The position numbers and the translations under genes are program-made. The notes under the pieces were generated by a model. That model was not told the origin of the DNA. It did no database searches and saw only the letters and a program-made list of their open reading frames with translations. Of a stretch of 64,000 bases of DNA, positions 51,617 to 59,457 are shown one piece after another. Position 1 is the first letter of the stretch; every line of letters starts with the position of its first letter. This stretch comes from Streptomyces alfalfae (GTDB taxonomy: Bacteria; Actinomycetota; Actinomycetes; Streptomycetales; Streptomycetaceae). The stretch lies in NCBI RefSeq assembly GCF_004127445.1, contig NZ_QEXM01000036.1, positions 62,001 to 126,000 on the forward strand, in the 5' to 3' direction.

Positions 51617-52113
51617 CAGATCACCCCGGCGAGCTCGGCCCGCATCCGGGTGGCCTCGACGTCCCGCGCCACGGCCTGGGCGAGCAGCGCCCGCAGGACG
51701 AGGACGACCAGCGCGACGCCCATGACCGCCACGCCGACCCCGCCGAGCAGCAGGACGACGCCCGGCGCGACGGCCTCGCCGGGCGCCAGGACGACCCCCA
51801 GGGCGAACACCAGAAGGGCGGCGGCCGCGAAGGCCCCGGCCACGGTGTCGACGTAGCGGAAGGCGGCGGGAGAGAACACCGTGCCGCGCCGCGTCATCGT
51901 CACGAGCCGCCATACGCATGTCATGACGACCTGAGCCGACACGATGCCCAGGAGGACGATCGTGAGGACCGGTGTGCGCTGCGCCGCGAGCGCCGCGTCG
52001 GCGCCGTCCAGGTCGGCCGCGAGCAGCGGCAGCAGTACCGCCTGCGCGAACAGGGAACCGGCCCCGAGCGCCGCGATCACGGCGCGCAGGGCCAGCACGG
52101 TCGTTCGTCCCAT
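51616..52113 (-). CDS. DUF2975 membrane protein
   Basis: 165 residues with four transmembrane helices (RAVIAALGAGSLFAQAVLLP, TIVLLGIVSAQVVMTCVWRL, TVAGAFAAAALLVFALGVVL, VGVAVMGVALVVLVLRALLA) and the conserved GTVFSPAAFRYVDT loop. Always paired with the XRE gene that follows it. Function unknown; a membrane sensor acting on the small regulator is the usual suggestion. Confidence 0.9.
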   Translation of the reverse strand: MGRTTVLALRAVIAALGAGSLFAQAVLLPLLAADLDGADAALAAQRTPVLTIVLLGIVSAQVVMTCVWRLVTMTRRGTVFSPAAFRYVDTVAGAFAAAALLVFALGVVLAPGEAVAPGVVLLLGGVGVAVMGVALVVLVLRALLAQAVARDVEATRMRAELAGVI

Positions 52114-52171
52114 CGTCTTTCCACCCCTCGGTCACGGGCCGACGACTGTCGATCGACCCACGATGGGAATG

Positions 52172-52186
52172 TATCGAAAAACGATA
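52172..52186. promoter_or_regulatory. Candidate operator of the DUF2975/XRE operon
   Basis: Perfect palindrome TATCG-AAAAA-CGATA 59 bases upstream of the DUF2975 start, markedly AT-rich for this genome. The pair probably autoregulates here. Confidence 0.6.
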
Positions 52187-52226
52187 GGTGTGGCAACGGT
52201 GGACCCGTTGAGGCGTCCTGTGGGGG

Positions 52227-53372
52227 CTACGACGCCTGCGTGCGGCGCACGCACTCCGCGACCATGGCGCTCAGGCTGCCCGTGCGCTCCACCAGCTCGC
52301 GCTGGACACGGGCCCCGTTGCCGTGTTCGAGCAGGCCCGCGGCCGTCCTGCGGACCATGTCCAGGTCACCCGTGTCGGCGAGGGCGTCCTCGACGTGGTC
52401 GATGAGCGCCCGCACCACGTCGGCCCCCGGGGCGGGCCGCATGGTCACCGGATCGAGCAGGACCTCGTCGACTCCGGACCTCGCCGCCCGCCACGCGGCC
52501 AGGCGCAGCAGGCTGACGCCGTGCGGCAGCGGCGGCCGGCCCGCGCGCCAGTCCCGCGCGGCCGTCTCGACCAGCGCCCTGGCCAGCGCGGCGACCAGGA
52601 TCGTCGTCGAGGCCTCCAGGCAGACGTCGGCGACCCGGATCTCGACGGTCGGGTAGCGGTGGGAGAGCCGGGCGTCGAAGTAGACCATCCCGCGGTCGCG
52701 CAGGACGCCGCTGGCCACCATGTCGTCGACCTGCCGCTGGTACTCCCCGGCCGAGCCGAACAGCTCGGTCGGACCGGCCATCGGCCAGCGCCCCCAGACC
52801 CGGTTGCGGTAGCTGCTGTACCGGCTGTCGTTCCCCTGCCAGTAGGGGGAGTTGCCGCTCAGCGCGACCAGCACGGGCAGCCAGGGCCTGACGCGGTCGA
52901 TGACGGCCACGCCCTCCTCGTCCGAGTCGACGGACACGTGGATGTGGCAGCCGCAGGTCAGCTGCTCCTGGGTGGTGAGGCCGAACTGCTCGTCCATCCA
53001 CTGGTAGCGCGGGCCCACGTTGAGCTTGGGGCTGACCGGCAGGGGAGAGGTGGCGAGGGCGGCGACGGCGCCCCCCACGTCGCCCGCGTGCCGGTCCGCG
53101 TCCGCGCGCCACCGCACGACCTCGTCGAGGAGGCTGTCCATGCTCGTACGGGGCTGCGTGGCGAACTCCAGCTGCTGCCCCTGGAGCTCCGTCTCGAAGG
53201 TCTCCTCCTCGGGAGCGCGGTAGTCGGAGTCCTGGGGCTCCACACCGGTGTTCTCGCCGGTGTCCCTGGCGGCCCGTGCCAGTACCGCCGAGGACAGCGC
53301 CCTCGGTTCACCGCTCTCGCGGTCGATGAGGAGAAGCTCCTCCTCCACTCCTACAGTGCGCACGCTGCCCAT
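52227..53372 (-). CDS. Carboxylate-amine ligase, GCS2/YbdK family
   Basis: 381 residues from ATG 53372, chosen because the fold begins MGSVRTVGVEEELLLID. GCS2 signature: VGVEEE with metal-binding glutamates, QLEFATQPRTSM, CGCHIHVSVDSDEEGVAVID, GNSPYWQGNDSRYSSYRNRV. YbdK-type enzymes show weak glutamate-cysteine ligase activity; actinobacterial members also include the ergothioneine enzyme EgtA, but no egt genes are nearby. Divergent from the F420-dependent oxidoreductase gene. Confidence 0.88.
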   Translation of the reverse strand: MGSVRTVGVEEELLLIDRESGEPRALSSAVLARAARDTGENTGVEPQDSDYRAPEEETFETELQGQQLEFATQPRTSMDSLLDEVVRWRADADRHAGDVGGAVAALATSPLPVSPKLNVGPRYQWMDEQFGLTTQEQLTCGCHIHVSVDSDEEGVAVIDRVRPWLPVLVALSGNSPYWQGNDSRYSSYRNRVWGRWPMAGPTELFGSAGEYQRQVDDMVASGVLRDRGMVYFDARLSHRYPTVEIRVADVCLEASTTILVAALARALVETAARDWRAGRPPLPHGVSLLRLAAWRAARSGVDEVLLDPVTMRPAPGADVVRALIDHVEDALADTGDLDMVRRTAAGLLEHGNGARVQRELVERTGSLSAMVAECVRRTQAS

Positions 53373-53535
53373 CCTTAGAACTCTCCCTGCCGGCGGCGGG
53401 CGCCACCGGACTTTCTCGGGGGTGGCGGGAACCACCGTTCCGTCCAGGTACCCCGATCTCGGTTCCGCAGCCGCCGACCGAGGGCTACGGACCGTCGAAT
53501 GTTTCAGCGAGGCCGTTTCGGCAAAGCGATGTTTT

Positions 53536-54501
53536 ATGGTGCAAATCGGCTACACAATGATGACGGAGCAGGCCGGGCCCCGCGCTCTGGTCGACGATGT
53601 GGTCGCGGCGGAGCGCGCCGGATTCGACTTCTCGGTCACCTCCGACCACTACTTCCCGTGGCTGGAGTCGCAGGGGCACTCGCCGTACGCCTGGAGCGTC
53701 CTCGGCGCGGCGGCGCAGGCGACCTCGCGCATCCCCCTCATGACCTATGTGACCTGCCCGACCGTCCGCTACCACCCCGCCGTGGTGGCGCAGAAGGCCG
53801 CGACCATGCAGCTCCTCGCCGAGGGCCGCTTCCGGCTCGGCCTCGGCTCCGGCGAGAGCCTCAACGAGCACGTCGTCGGGACCGGCTGGCCCTCGCCGCA
53901 GGTCCGCATCGAGATGCTCGAAGAGGCCATCGAGATCATCCGCGCGCTCTTCACCGGCGACAACGTCAACCACCAGGGAACCCACTTCGACGTCGCCAAC
54001 GCCCGCCTCTGGGACCTGCCCGACGAGCCGCCGCCCATCGGCGTCGCGGTCTCGGGCAAGCGGTCCTGCTCCCTGGCCGGACGCCTCGCCGACCTGGTCA
54101 TCGCGACCGAGCCCAAGGCGGAACTCCTCGACGCCTTCGACCGGCACGGCGGCGGCGGAAAGCCCCGCGTCGGGCAGCTCCCGGTCTGCTACGACCCCGA
54201 CAAGGACGCGGCGATCGCCCGCGCCCACGACCAGTTCCGCTGGTCCGTCGGCGGCTGGCCGGTCAACTCCGAGCTGCCGGGCCCCTCCGGCTTCGCCGGC
54301 GCCACCCAGCACGTGACCCCGGAGGAACTGGCGAAGACCATCCCCTGCGGCGACGACGTCGACGCCTTCGTGGAGGCCGTACGCCCCTTCGCCGACGCGG
54401 GCTTCACGGAGATCGCGCTCGTCCAGGTGGGCGGCGACCACCAGCGTCCCTTCATCGAATGGGCGGAGAAGAAGCTGCTGCCCGCGCTGCGCGAGCTCTG
54501 A
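53536..54501 (+). CDS. F420-dependent LLM-class oxidoreductase (G6PDH-related)
   Basis: 321 residues, ATG 53536. Luciferase-like TIM barrel with IGYTMMTEQAGPRALVDDVV, SDHYFPWLESQGHSPYAWSV, TCPTVRYHPAVVAQKAATM, FRLGLGSGESLNEHVVG, the pattern of the F420-dependent glucose-6-phosphate dehydrogenase subfamily (TIGR03557). Uses coenzyme F420; the substrate may be a sugar phosphate or another alcohol. No clear ribosome site precedes it. Confidence 0.92.
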   Translation: MVQIGYTMMTEQAGPRALVDDVVAAERAGFDFSVTSDHYFPWLESQGHSPYAWSVLGAAAQATSRIPLMTYVTCPTVRYHPAVVAQKAATMQLLAEGRFRLGLGSGESLNEHVVGTGWPSPQVRIEMLEEAIEIIRALFTGDNVNHQGTHFDVANARLWDLPDEPPPIGVAVSGKRSCSLAGRLADLVIATEPKAELLDAFDRHGGGGKPRVGQLPVCYDPDKDAAIARAHDQFRWSVGGWPVNSELPGPSGFAGATQHVTPEELAKTIPCGDDVDAFVEAVRPFADAGFTEIALVQVGGDHQRPFIEWAEKKLLPALREL

Positions 54502-54574
54502 CCACCGGATACCCGCGACGCCACCGGGTACCCGCGCCCCGAAAGCCACCAGCCACCCCACGAAAGAGATCAGC

Positions 54575-54994
54575 GTGAACGACACATCGAACGCCGCGGC
54601 GGCCGACCCGGAGTCCCCTTCCCCCGACCTGGTGCAGGTCGTCCTCGACAAGTGCTCGGCGGCCGACGCGGACACGGTCTTCGGCGTGCTGCGCGAGCAC
54701 TTCCCCTCCGACCGGGGCGACGACGCGCCCCGCCAGACGGGCCAGTCCGAGCCCGCCGTGTGGACCGGGGAGTTCTGCGCGGACAAGTCCCCCGCGTCCG
54801 TCTCCGGCGTGCTGCTCGCGGACTCCGTCACCGCCGATCTGCAGGGCGGCCCCGTCGCGGTCGGCCGGGTGCGCTCGGTCCTGGAGTCCGCCTTCGTCGC
54901 CGAGGCGGGCGGCACCGTCTCCGGCGACCAGGAGGTCCAGCTCCAGCTCCGCCTCACGGGCGCCGAGCACGGGGAGCCCCGCGAGAAGGCCTGA
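54575..54994 (+). CDS. Hypothetical protein, 139 residues
   Basis: GTG start with AAAGAGAT upstream. Soluble, acidic: LVQVVLDKCSAADADTVFGV, GVLLADSVTADLQGGPV, and FVAEAGGTVSGDQEVQLQLR. No known domain is recognised. Seventy-three bases after the F420 oxidoreductase in the same direction, across a gap containing a duplicated 16-base element (54502-54517 and 54521-54536, one difference), so it may share that transcript. Confidence 0.65.
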   Translation: MNDTSNAAAADPESPSPDLVQVVLDKCSAADADTVFGVLREHFPSDRGDDAPRQTGQSEPAVWTGEFCADKSPASVSGVLLADSVTADLQGGPVAVGRVRSVLESAFVAEAGGTVSGDQEVQLQLRLTGAEHGEPREKA

Positions 54995-55066
54995 TCGGAC
55001 GCACCCCGCCGCGTGTCGTACGCCGAACCAGCGGACCCCGCACCGGCGTACGGCATCGTGTCGGGG

Positions 55067-55480
55067 GTGAGAGCGGCATCGGCACGGGCAAGCGGCTCGG
55101 CCCTGCTCACGGTGGCGCTGCTCGGCGCGCTCACCGGCTGCGGCGGGGCCGACGTACGCGAGGACGCGGCGGCGCGGGCGGCGACCCGCTTCGAGGAGAG
55201 CCTGCGCACTCCGGACGCCGCCTGCGCCGCGCTCGCCCCCGGCACCCGCGAGGAACTGGAGCACGACGCCGAGCTGCCCTGCGCACGCGCCCTGCCCGAC
55301 GCCGGACTGCCCGAGGCGGGTTCCGTCCGCTCCGTCGACGTATACGGGACACAGGCACGGGTGGTGGCCGCTCGCGACACGCTCTTCCTGTCGTTCTTCC
55401 CGCAGGGCTGGAAGGTCGTCGCCGCGGGCTGCTCCCCGCGGCCCGCGCAGCCGTACCGGTGTCGGATCAAGGGCGGTTGA
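55067..55480 (+). CDS. Putative secreted lipoprotein
   Basis: 137 residues if started at GTG 55067, which gives a classical lipoprotein signal (MRAASARASGSALL, hydrophobic core, lipobox LTGC). In-frame GTGs at 55013 and 55058 are alternatives; none has a good ribosome site. The mature part contains four further cysteines (AACAALAPG, ELPCARAL, AAGCSPRP, YRCRIKGG) and resembles small actinobacterial lipoproteins with a cystatin/NTF2-like fold (DTLFLSFFPQGWKVVAAGC). Followed directly by a tiny membrane protein gene. Confidence 0.7.
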   Translation: MRAASARASGSALLTVALLGALTGCGGADVREDAAARAATRFEESLRTPDAACAALAPGTREELEHDAELPCARALPDAGLPEAGSVRSVDVYGTQARVVAARDTLFLSFFPQGWKVVAAGCSPRPAQPYRCRIKGG

Positions 55481-55482
55481 CC

Positions 55483-55566
55483 ATGCGGTCCCTGTTCACG
55501 GCGTACCTGCTGATGGTGGTCGGCGGCCTCGCGTACTGCATGGTCATCGGGCTGACGCGGCGATGA
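55483..55566 (+). CDS. 27-residue single-helix membrane peptide
   Basis: ATG 55483 to TGA 55566. MRSLFTAYLLMVVGG then LAYCMVIGLTRR: one hydrophobic helix with a basic tail. It lies between the lipoprotein and DUF6766 genes, overlapping the latter's start (ATGA), so it is probably translated with it. Function unknown; too short for a domain match. Confidence 0.55.
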   Translation: MRSLFTAYLLMVVGGLAYCMVIGLTRR

Positions 55567-56246
55567 CGCGGCTCCGCGGCTTCCTCCGCGACAACGGTCT
55601 GACCCTGGTCTTCGGCGCGGGCTTCCTGCTCTCCCTGGCCGGGCAGGCCGTCGCCGGGCATGCCGACCTCGACACCCGGCTCGTCGCCGAGGGCCTGGCG
55701 CCGCTGGGCTTCGGCGGCTACCTCCTCAGCTCCGACTTCGCCGTGGACGTGACGGAGAACTGGCAGTCCGAGTACCTGCAGTTCTTCCTCTAAATCTTCG
55801 GCACGGTCTGGCTGCTCCAGCGCGGCTCACCGGAGTCCAAGCAGCTCCACGAGGCGGGCCCGGAGTCGGACGAGGAACAGAAGGCGGGGCGGCACGCCAC
55901 CCCCGGGTCACCGCGCTGGGCGTCCGCCGGCGGCCTGCGCCAGTCCTGGTACGCGCGCTCCCTCGGCACCCTGATGTGCGTGCTCTTCCTGCTCTCCTGG
56001 CTGACCCAGTCCGTGACGGGCGTGGCCGCCCACAACGAACAGCACCTGCGAGAACTCCAGGCGCCCATCAGCTGGGCGCAGTATGTGGGCTCCGCCGACT
56101 TCTGGTCCCGCACGCTGCAGAACTGGCAGTCCGAACTGCTCGCCGTGGGGTCGATGGCCATCTTCTCCGTCTATCTGCGCCAGCGCGGCTCACCCGAGTC
56201 CAAGCCCGTCGGCTCACCGCACGGCGCGACCGGCGTCGAGGGCTGA
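55563..56246 (+). pseudogene. DUF6766 membrane protein gene interrupted by in-frame TAA
   Basis: The frame runs 228 codons but contains TAA at codon 77 (55791-55793). Before it, MTRLRGFLRDNGLTLVFGAG ends at ENWQSEYLQFFL; after it, IFGTVWLLQRGSPESK continues in the same frame to a normal stop at 56246. The protein is an internal duplication: the first half aligns with QNWQSELLAVGSMAIFSVYL plus RQRGSPESK in the second, and the TAA falls inside that homologous block, opposite Met. This makes a single-base nonsense change the simplest reading. Intact homologues are multi-pass membrane proteins of unknown role. A base-calling error remains possible. Confidence 0.8.
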
Positions 56247-56293
56247 GGCATCCGGGCCGGGGCGTCGGCCGGCGGCTCGCGGGGGCCGGCCGT

Positions 56294-57310
56294 TCAGGCG
56301 GAGCGCAGGGCGCTGCGCCCCTGCCGCCAGTGCGCCAGGAGCAGCGCGCCGAGCCGGTCCTCCAGGAACCCGGTGGACTGGATGCCGAACGCCACGTCCG
56401 CGTCGAGGTCCGGCTCGGCGGCGAGAAGGCCGCCCACGACGTCCCGGCGCACCACCTGCTCGTGCACCGCGTCCGCCTCCACGTGCTCGTCGTAGAACCG
56501 CTGGGCGGCCGGTCCCGCGCCGACCCGGCGCAGGGCGGCGGCCAGCCGGCGCGAGCCGGGCGGTGAGGTGACCTCGACGGCCGCGAAGTGCCCGACCAGC
56601 GCGCCGCGCAGCGCGCGGTGCAGACCGAAGAGCGACATCAGGTTCACCGTGGCCAGGACCTCCGCGGGCGCCGCGTCGACGTAGTGGCCGTAGTCCGTCT
56701 CCAGGTCCAGGTCGGCCATCAGCTCCGCGAACAGCCGCGCGTGGACGTCCTCGGCGCGCCCGGCGCCGAACTCGTCGAACTCGATGGCCACCATGGCGGC
56801 CTTGGCCCGGCCGTGCAGCCGGGGGATGACCCAGGCGTGCGGGTCGGCCTCCTTGAGGTGGTAGAGCGAGCGCAGGGCCGCGTACTCCTTGAGCTGCCAC
56901 AGCTCGCCCCCGCGTTGGAGGTGGTGGCTGACGCTGCTCTCGTCGTGGCCGACGGGTTCCACGAGGAGCCCGGCAAGGGCCTCCTCCGCGGTGTCGACCG
57001 AGGGGACGTCGGCGCGCAGCGCGGCGAGGAACCGCCGCTCCATGGCCTGTCGGAGGGCGAGCAGCCCGGGGTCCCACTCCCGCTCGTCGGAAACGTCCGC
57101 GTAGCCCTGGTAGTGCAGTTCGTACAGGACGTAGAGGGCGAGCTGGAGGTCTTCGCCGTACGGGTCGGCGTCCGCCGCCTGCCGCTGGAGGGCGGGGGCG
57201 GGACCGCCCTGCCGCAGGGCGACGACGACGCCTTCGGACAGCTCGCCGCGGGGGGCGGGCAGCGCGGGGCTGCGCAGCCGGGATTCGCGGACCGCGGTGG
57301 GGGCGCTCAT
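56294..57310 (-). CDS. Iron-containing redox enzyme, haem-oxygenase-like fold
   Basis: 338 residues, ATG 57310 with GGAAAGGA upstream. All-helical haem-oxygenase-like di-iron fold: LALYVLYELHYQGYADVSDE, FDEFGAGRAEDVHARLFAEL, YDEHVEADAVHEQVVRRDVV, with Glu/His pairs at the spacing expected of the di-iron site. This superfamily covers haem oxygenases, di-iron oxygenases and N-oxygenases; the substrate is unknown. Overlaps the CDGSH gene (ATGA), so an iron-sulfur protein may supply electrons. Confidence 0.88.
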   Translation of the reverse strand: MSAPTAVRESRLRSPALPAPRGELSEGVVVALRQGGPAPALQRQAADADPYGEDLQLALYVLYELHYQGYADVSDEREWDPGLLALRQAMERRFLAALRADVPSVDTAEEALAGLLVEPVGHDESSVSHHLQRGGELWQLKEYAALRSLYHLKEADPHAWVIPRLHGRAKAAMVAIEFDEFGAGRAEDVHARLFAELMADLDLETDYGHYVDAAPAEVLATVNLMSLFGLHRALRGALVGHFAAVEVTSPPGSRRLAAALRRVGAGPAAQRFYDEHVEADAVHEQVVRRDVVGGLLAAEPDLDADVAFGIQSTGFLEDRLGALLLAHWRQGRSALRSA

Positions 57311-57561
57311 GACGTCCTTTCCGTTTCCCCGGAGTCGGCCGCCGTGCGCGCACGGCGGCCCTCGGGCTTCACTCGCTTGCGGTGGCTGGTGTCGCACCAC
57401 GGGTACTTGCGGCTGCGGCGGCAGGTGCAGATCGCGACGGTGAAGCGGCGCGAGGTGTGGACGGCGCCGTCCTCGCCGACCACCTCGACCGGGCCCTCCA
57501 CCAGGAGCGGTCCCTCGGGGTCGACCGTGACGCGGCGGGGGCGGTCATCGGCGTTCGGCAC
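57307..57561 (-). CDS. CDGSH iron-sulfur domain protein
   Basis: 84 residues, GTG start. 2Fe-2S CDGSH motif FTVAICTCRRSRKYPWCDTS followed by H: three Cys and one His ligand. Small redox or cluster-transfer protein. It overlaps both neighbours: 17 bases with the methyltransferase and 4 with the di-iron enzyme, so the three are one translationally coupled unit. Confidence 0.93.
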   Translation of the reverse strand: MPNADDRPRRVTVDPEGPLLVEGPVEVVGEDGAVHTSRRFTVAICTCRRSRKYPWCDTSHRKRVKPEGRRARTAADSGETERTS

Positions 57562-58237
57562 GGATCACCACCAGCTCTTCCAGGTTCTCGTCGGCGCCCA
57601 GGAGGTTCTGGCTGCGCAGCCACGCCCTGCGGGAGCGGAGCACGGGGCCGAGCGGTATGTACTCCCGGTCGGTGACCTTGGGGACCATGCCCGCCTCTCT
57701 GAGCCGGGTGAGGGAGGCGTCCACGCCGCAGAGCGCGGAGTGCACCATGAGCAGCACGCCGCCCTCGGCCAGGGCCTTGGGCGCCGCCTCGCAGATCCGG
57801 TCCACGACGGTACGCCCGCGGGGCCCGCCGTCCCACGCCCGCGCCGCGCCACGCCGGGGGAGGACGGGGGACGGCGAGGGCACGTAGGGCGGATTGCTGA
57901 TCACGAAGTCGTACGGGCCGTCCGGCGCCTCGGTCGTCAGGTCGGCGCGGAGCACGGTGAGCGACTGCCCGGTGAGGCGGGCGTTGAGCCGCGCGGTCAG
58001 CACGGCGCGGCGGGAGATGTCGACGGCGGTGACCCGTCCGCCTTGGCGGGCTGCTGCCACGGCGAGCGCGCCGCTGCCGGTGCCCAGGTCGAGGACGGAG
58101 GCGCCGTCGACGGCCTCGCGGCGCAGGGCGCGGGTGAGCAGCGCGGTGTCGTGCTGGGGGGCGTACACGCCGGGCAGGGCCAGCAGGCGCGCCGGGCGTG
58201 GCGGGGTCGGCATGGGTATCCGCGTCTGCGTGGTCAT
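57545..58237 (-). CDS. HemK-like N5-glutamine or small-molecule methyltransferase
   Basis: 230 residues from ATG 58237 with GGGAGACG upstream. Class I SAM fold: VLDLGTGSGALAVAAARQGG, VTAVDISRRAVLTARLNAR, and FVISNPPYVPS (the NPPY motif of N5-glutamine and adenine-N6 methyltransferases). Resembles HemK2/MTQ2-type standalone enzymes without the PrmC N-terminal domain. Upstream of and overlapping the CDGSH gene. Confidence 0.85.
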   Translation of the reverse strand: MTTQTRIPMPTPPRPARLLALPGVYAPQHDTALLTRALRREAVDGASVLDLGTGSGALAVAAARQGGRVTAVDISRRAVLTARLNARLTGQSLTVLRADLTTEAPDGPYDFVISNPPYVPSPSPVLPRRGAARAWDGGPRGRTVVDRICEAAPKALAEGGVLLMVHSALCGVDASLTRLREAGMVPKVTDREYIPLGPVLRSRRAWLRSQNLLGADENLEELVVIRAERR

Positions 58238-58309
58238 ACGGCGTCTCCCGTCTATGGGAACTCCCACGTGGGGCGTCCCTCCCTCCACACTCCGCCGGTT
58301 CGCACGGGG

Positions 58310-58337
58310 TCACCAGTCGAACGATGACAGCTGGTGA
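58310..58337. promoter_or_regulatory. Inverted repeat upstream of the methyltransferase operon
   Basis: TCACCAG (58310-58316) and CTGGTGA (58331-58337), perfect 7-bp arms 21 bp centre to centre. Possible regulator site in the promoter region; no regulator gene is adjacent. Confidence 0.3.
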
Positions 58338-58507
58338 TAATCGGTGACATAAGGCGACATGGTGCGAACGGTTCGGATTTCTTCCAGGCTTCCGTCCCGG
58401 GACTGAGTGCCCGCCCGGCACTGATCCATTCCTCGGCGCGGGGAAGTCGTCGGCGCGCGGCACGGACGCGAGGAGCGCGTCGCCGAGCAGCGGCGCGGCA
58501 GCGCCGG

Positions 58508-59044
58508 CTACTGGTCCGGTGTGGTGTGGCGGTGCCGGGCCCAGGCGGGCAGCACGAACCAGCAGAGCAGGTACCAGGCGACGACTCCGGCCACCAGATA
58601 GGGCACCACGGCGTTGTGCGTGGCGACGCGCAGGACGAGGAGCAGCGCGGCCGTCAGGGTGCCGAGGAGCAGCAGCAGGCCCACGAGGGTCAGGCGGGAG
58701 GCCCAGACGACCGCCGCGGGTTTGATCCAGCGGCCCGTCACCAGGCGGTGGAAGGAGACGGGGGCGATGAGGGCGCCGGTCGCCGCCGAGCCGAGGACGA
58801 CCGTCACGATGTAGATGAGCCGGTCGGTGTCACCCAGGGCCTTGAACCGTTCCGTGAAGACGACGGTGAGCAGGAAGCCGAAGAGGATCTGCACGCCGGT
58901 CTGCGCCACGCGCACTTCCTGGATGAGCTCGGCCCAGCGCCGGTCCGCGCGCTCGTCCTGCGTCTCCCGGCGGCCGTCGCCGGGCCCGTCGCCCCCGGGC
59001 CCCTCCCGGGGTCCGTCATCGACATTGCCGCGCGAGGTGTCCAC
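58508..59044 (-). CDS. DUF6328 membrane protein
   Basis: 178 residues from GTG 59044 (an upstream ATG is possible). After a charged N-terminus come four transmembrane helices with VAQTGVQILFGFLLTVVFTE, RFKALGDTDRLIYIVTVVLG, GALIAPVSFHRLVTGRWIKP, LVAGVVAWYLLCWFVLPAWA. This is the conserved DUF6328 pattern common in Streptomyces; function unknown. Confidence 0.88.
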   Translation of the reverse strand: MDTSRGNVDDGPREGPGGDGPGDGRRETQDERADRRWAELIQEVRVAQTGVQILFGFLLTVVFTERFKALGDTDRLIYIVTVVLGSAATGALIAPVSFHRLVTGRWIKPAAVVWASRLTLVGLLLLLGTLTAALLLVLRVATHNAVVPYLVAGVVAWYLLCWFVLPAWARHRHTTPDQ

Positions 59045-59170
59045 GGCTTCGAGTCTGCACAGGATGCGGGCGGACCACAATCGGAGCGATCAACGCTGAT
59101 TCACGTGGCGGGGGCGGGGCAGACGGACCGCGAACGAACGACCCGGAACGCCCCCGAGGGAGGAGCCCCC

Positions 59171-59398
59171 GTGCTGCTGGCACATCCCGTCCTGCTGCAA
59201 GACCTGGTGGAGCGCTACAAGGCCCTGGCGATGCTCCGCGCCGACCAGGGCAGCGCGGCGAGCCGTCAGGAGTTCCAGGACATCGCGTACAGCCTGTGCG
59301 TCGCGACCGGCACGAGTGACGTCGACGCCGCGCTGGTCGCGGCCAGTCACCGGCTGCCGGGGGCCCGGACGACGGACGACTCCCTGCTGACGGCCTGA
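59171..59398 (+). CDS. DUF5133 protein, 75 residues
   Basis: GTG start behind GGGAGGAG. Helical: MLLAHPVLLQDLVERYKALA, NQEFQDIAYSLCVATGTSDV-type core, a pattern of the small DUF5133 family of Streptomyces, some of which resemble ANTAR-less helical regulators. Function unknown. Divergent from DUF6328. Confidence 0.85.
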   Translation: MLLAHPVLLQDLVERYKALAMLRADQGSAASRQEFQDIAYSLCVATGTSDVDAALVAASHRLPGARTTDDSLLTA

Positions 59399-59432
59399 CC
59401 CGCCGTCCGCCGCCCCCGCCCCGCGCGGTCCG

Positions 59433-59457
59433 CCCGGCCGGGTCCTACTCGGCCGGG
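59433..59457. terminator. Hairpin between DUF5133 and aldehyde dehydrogenase genes
   Basis: 8-bp stem CCCGGCCG/CGGCCGGG (59433-59440 with 59450-59457) around a 9-base loop; it overlaps the dehydrogenase stop. Moderate support as a convergent-gene terminator. Confidence 0.4.

Noticed and set aside
53428..53441. GGAAC-CACC-GTTCC dyad between the GCS2 and F420 genes
   Set aside because: Short arms in a GC-rich promoter and no neighbouring regulator; too weak to list.
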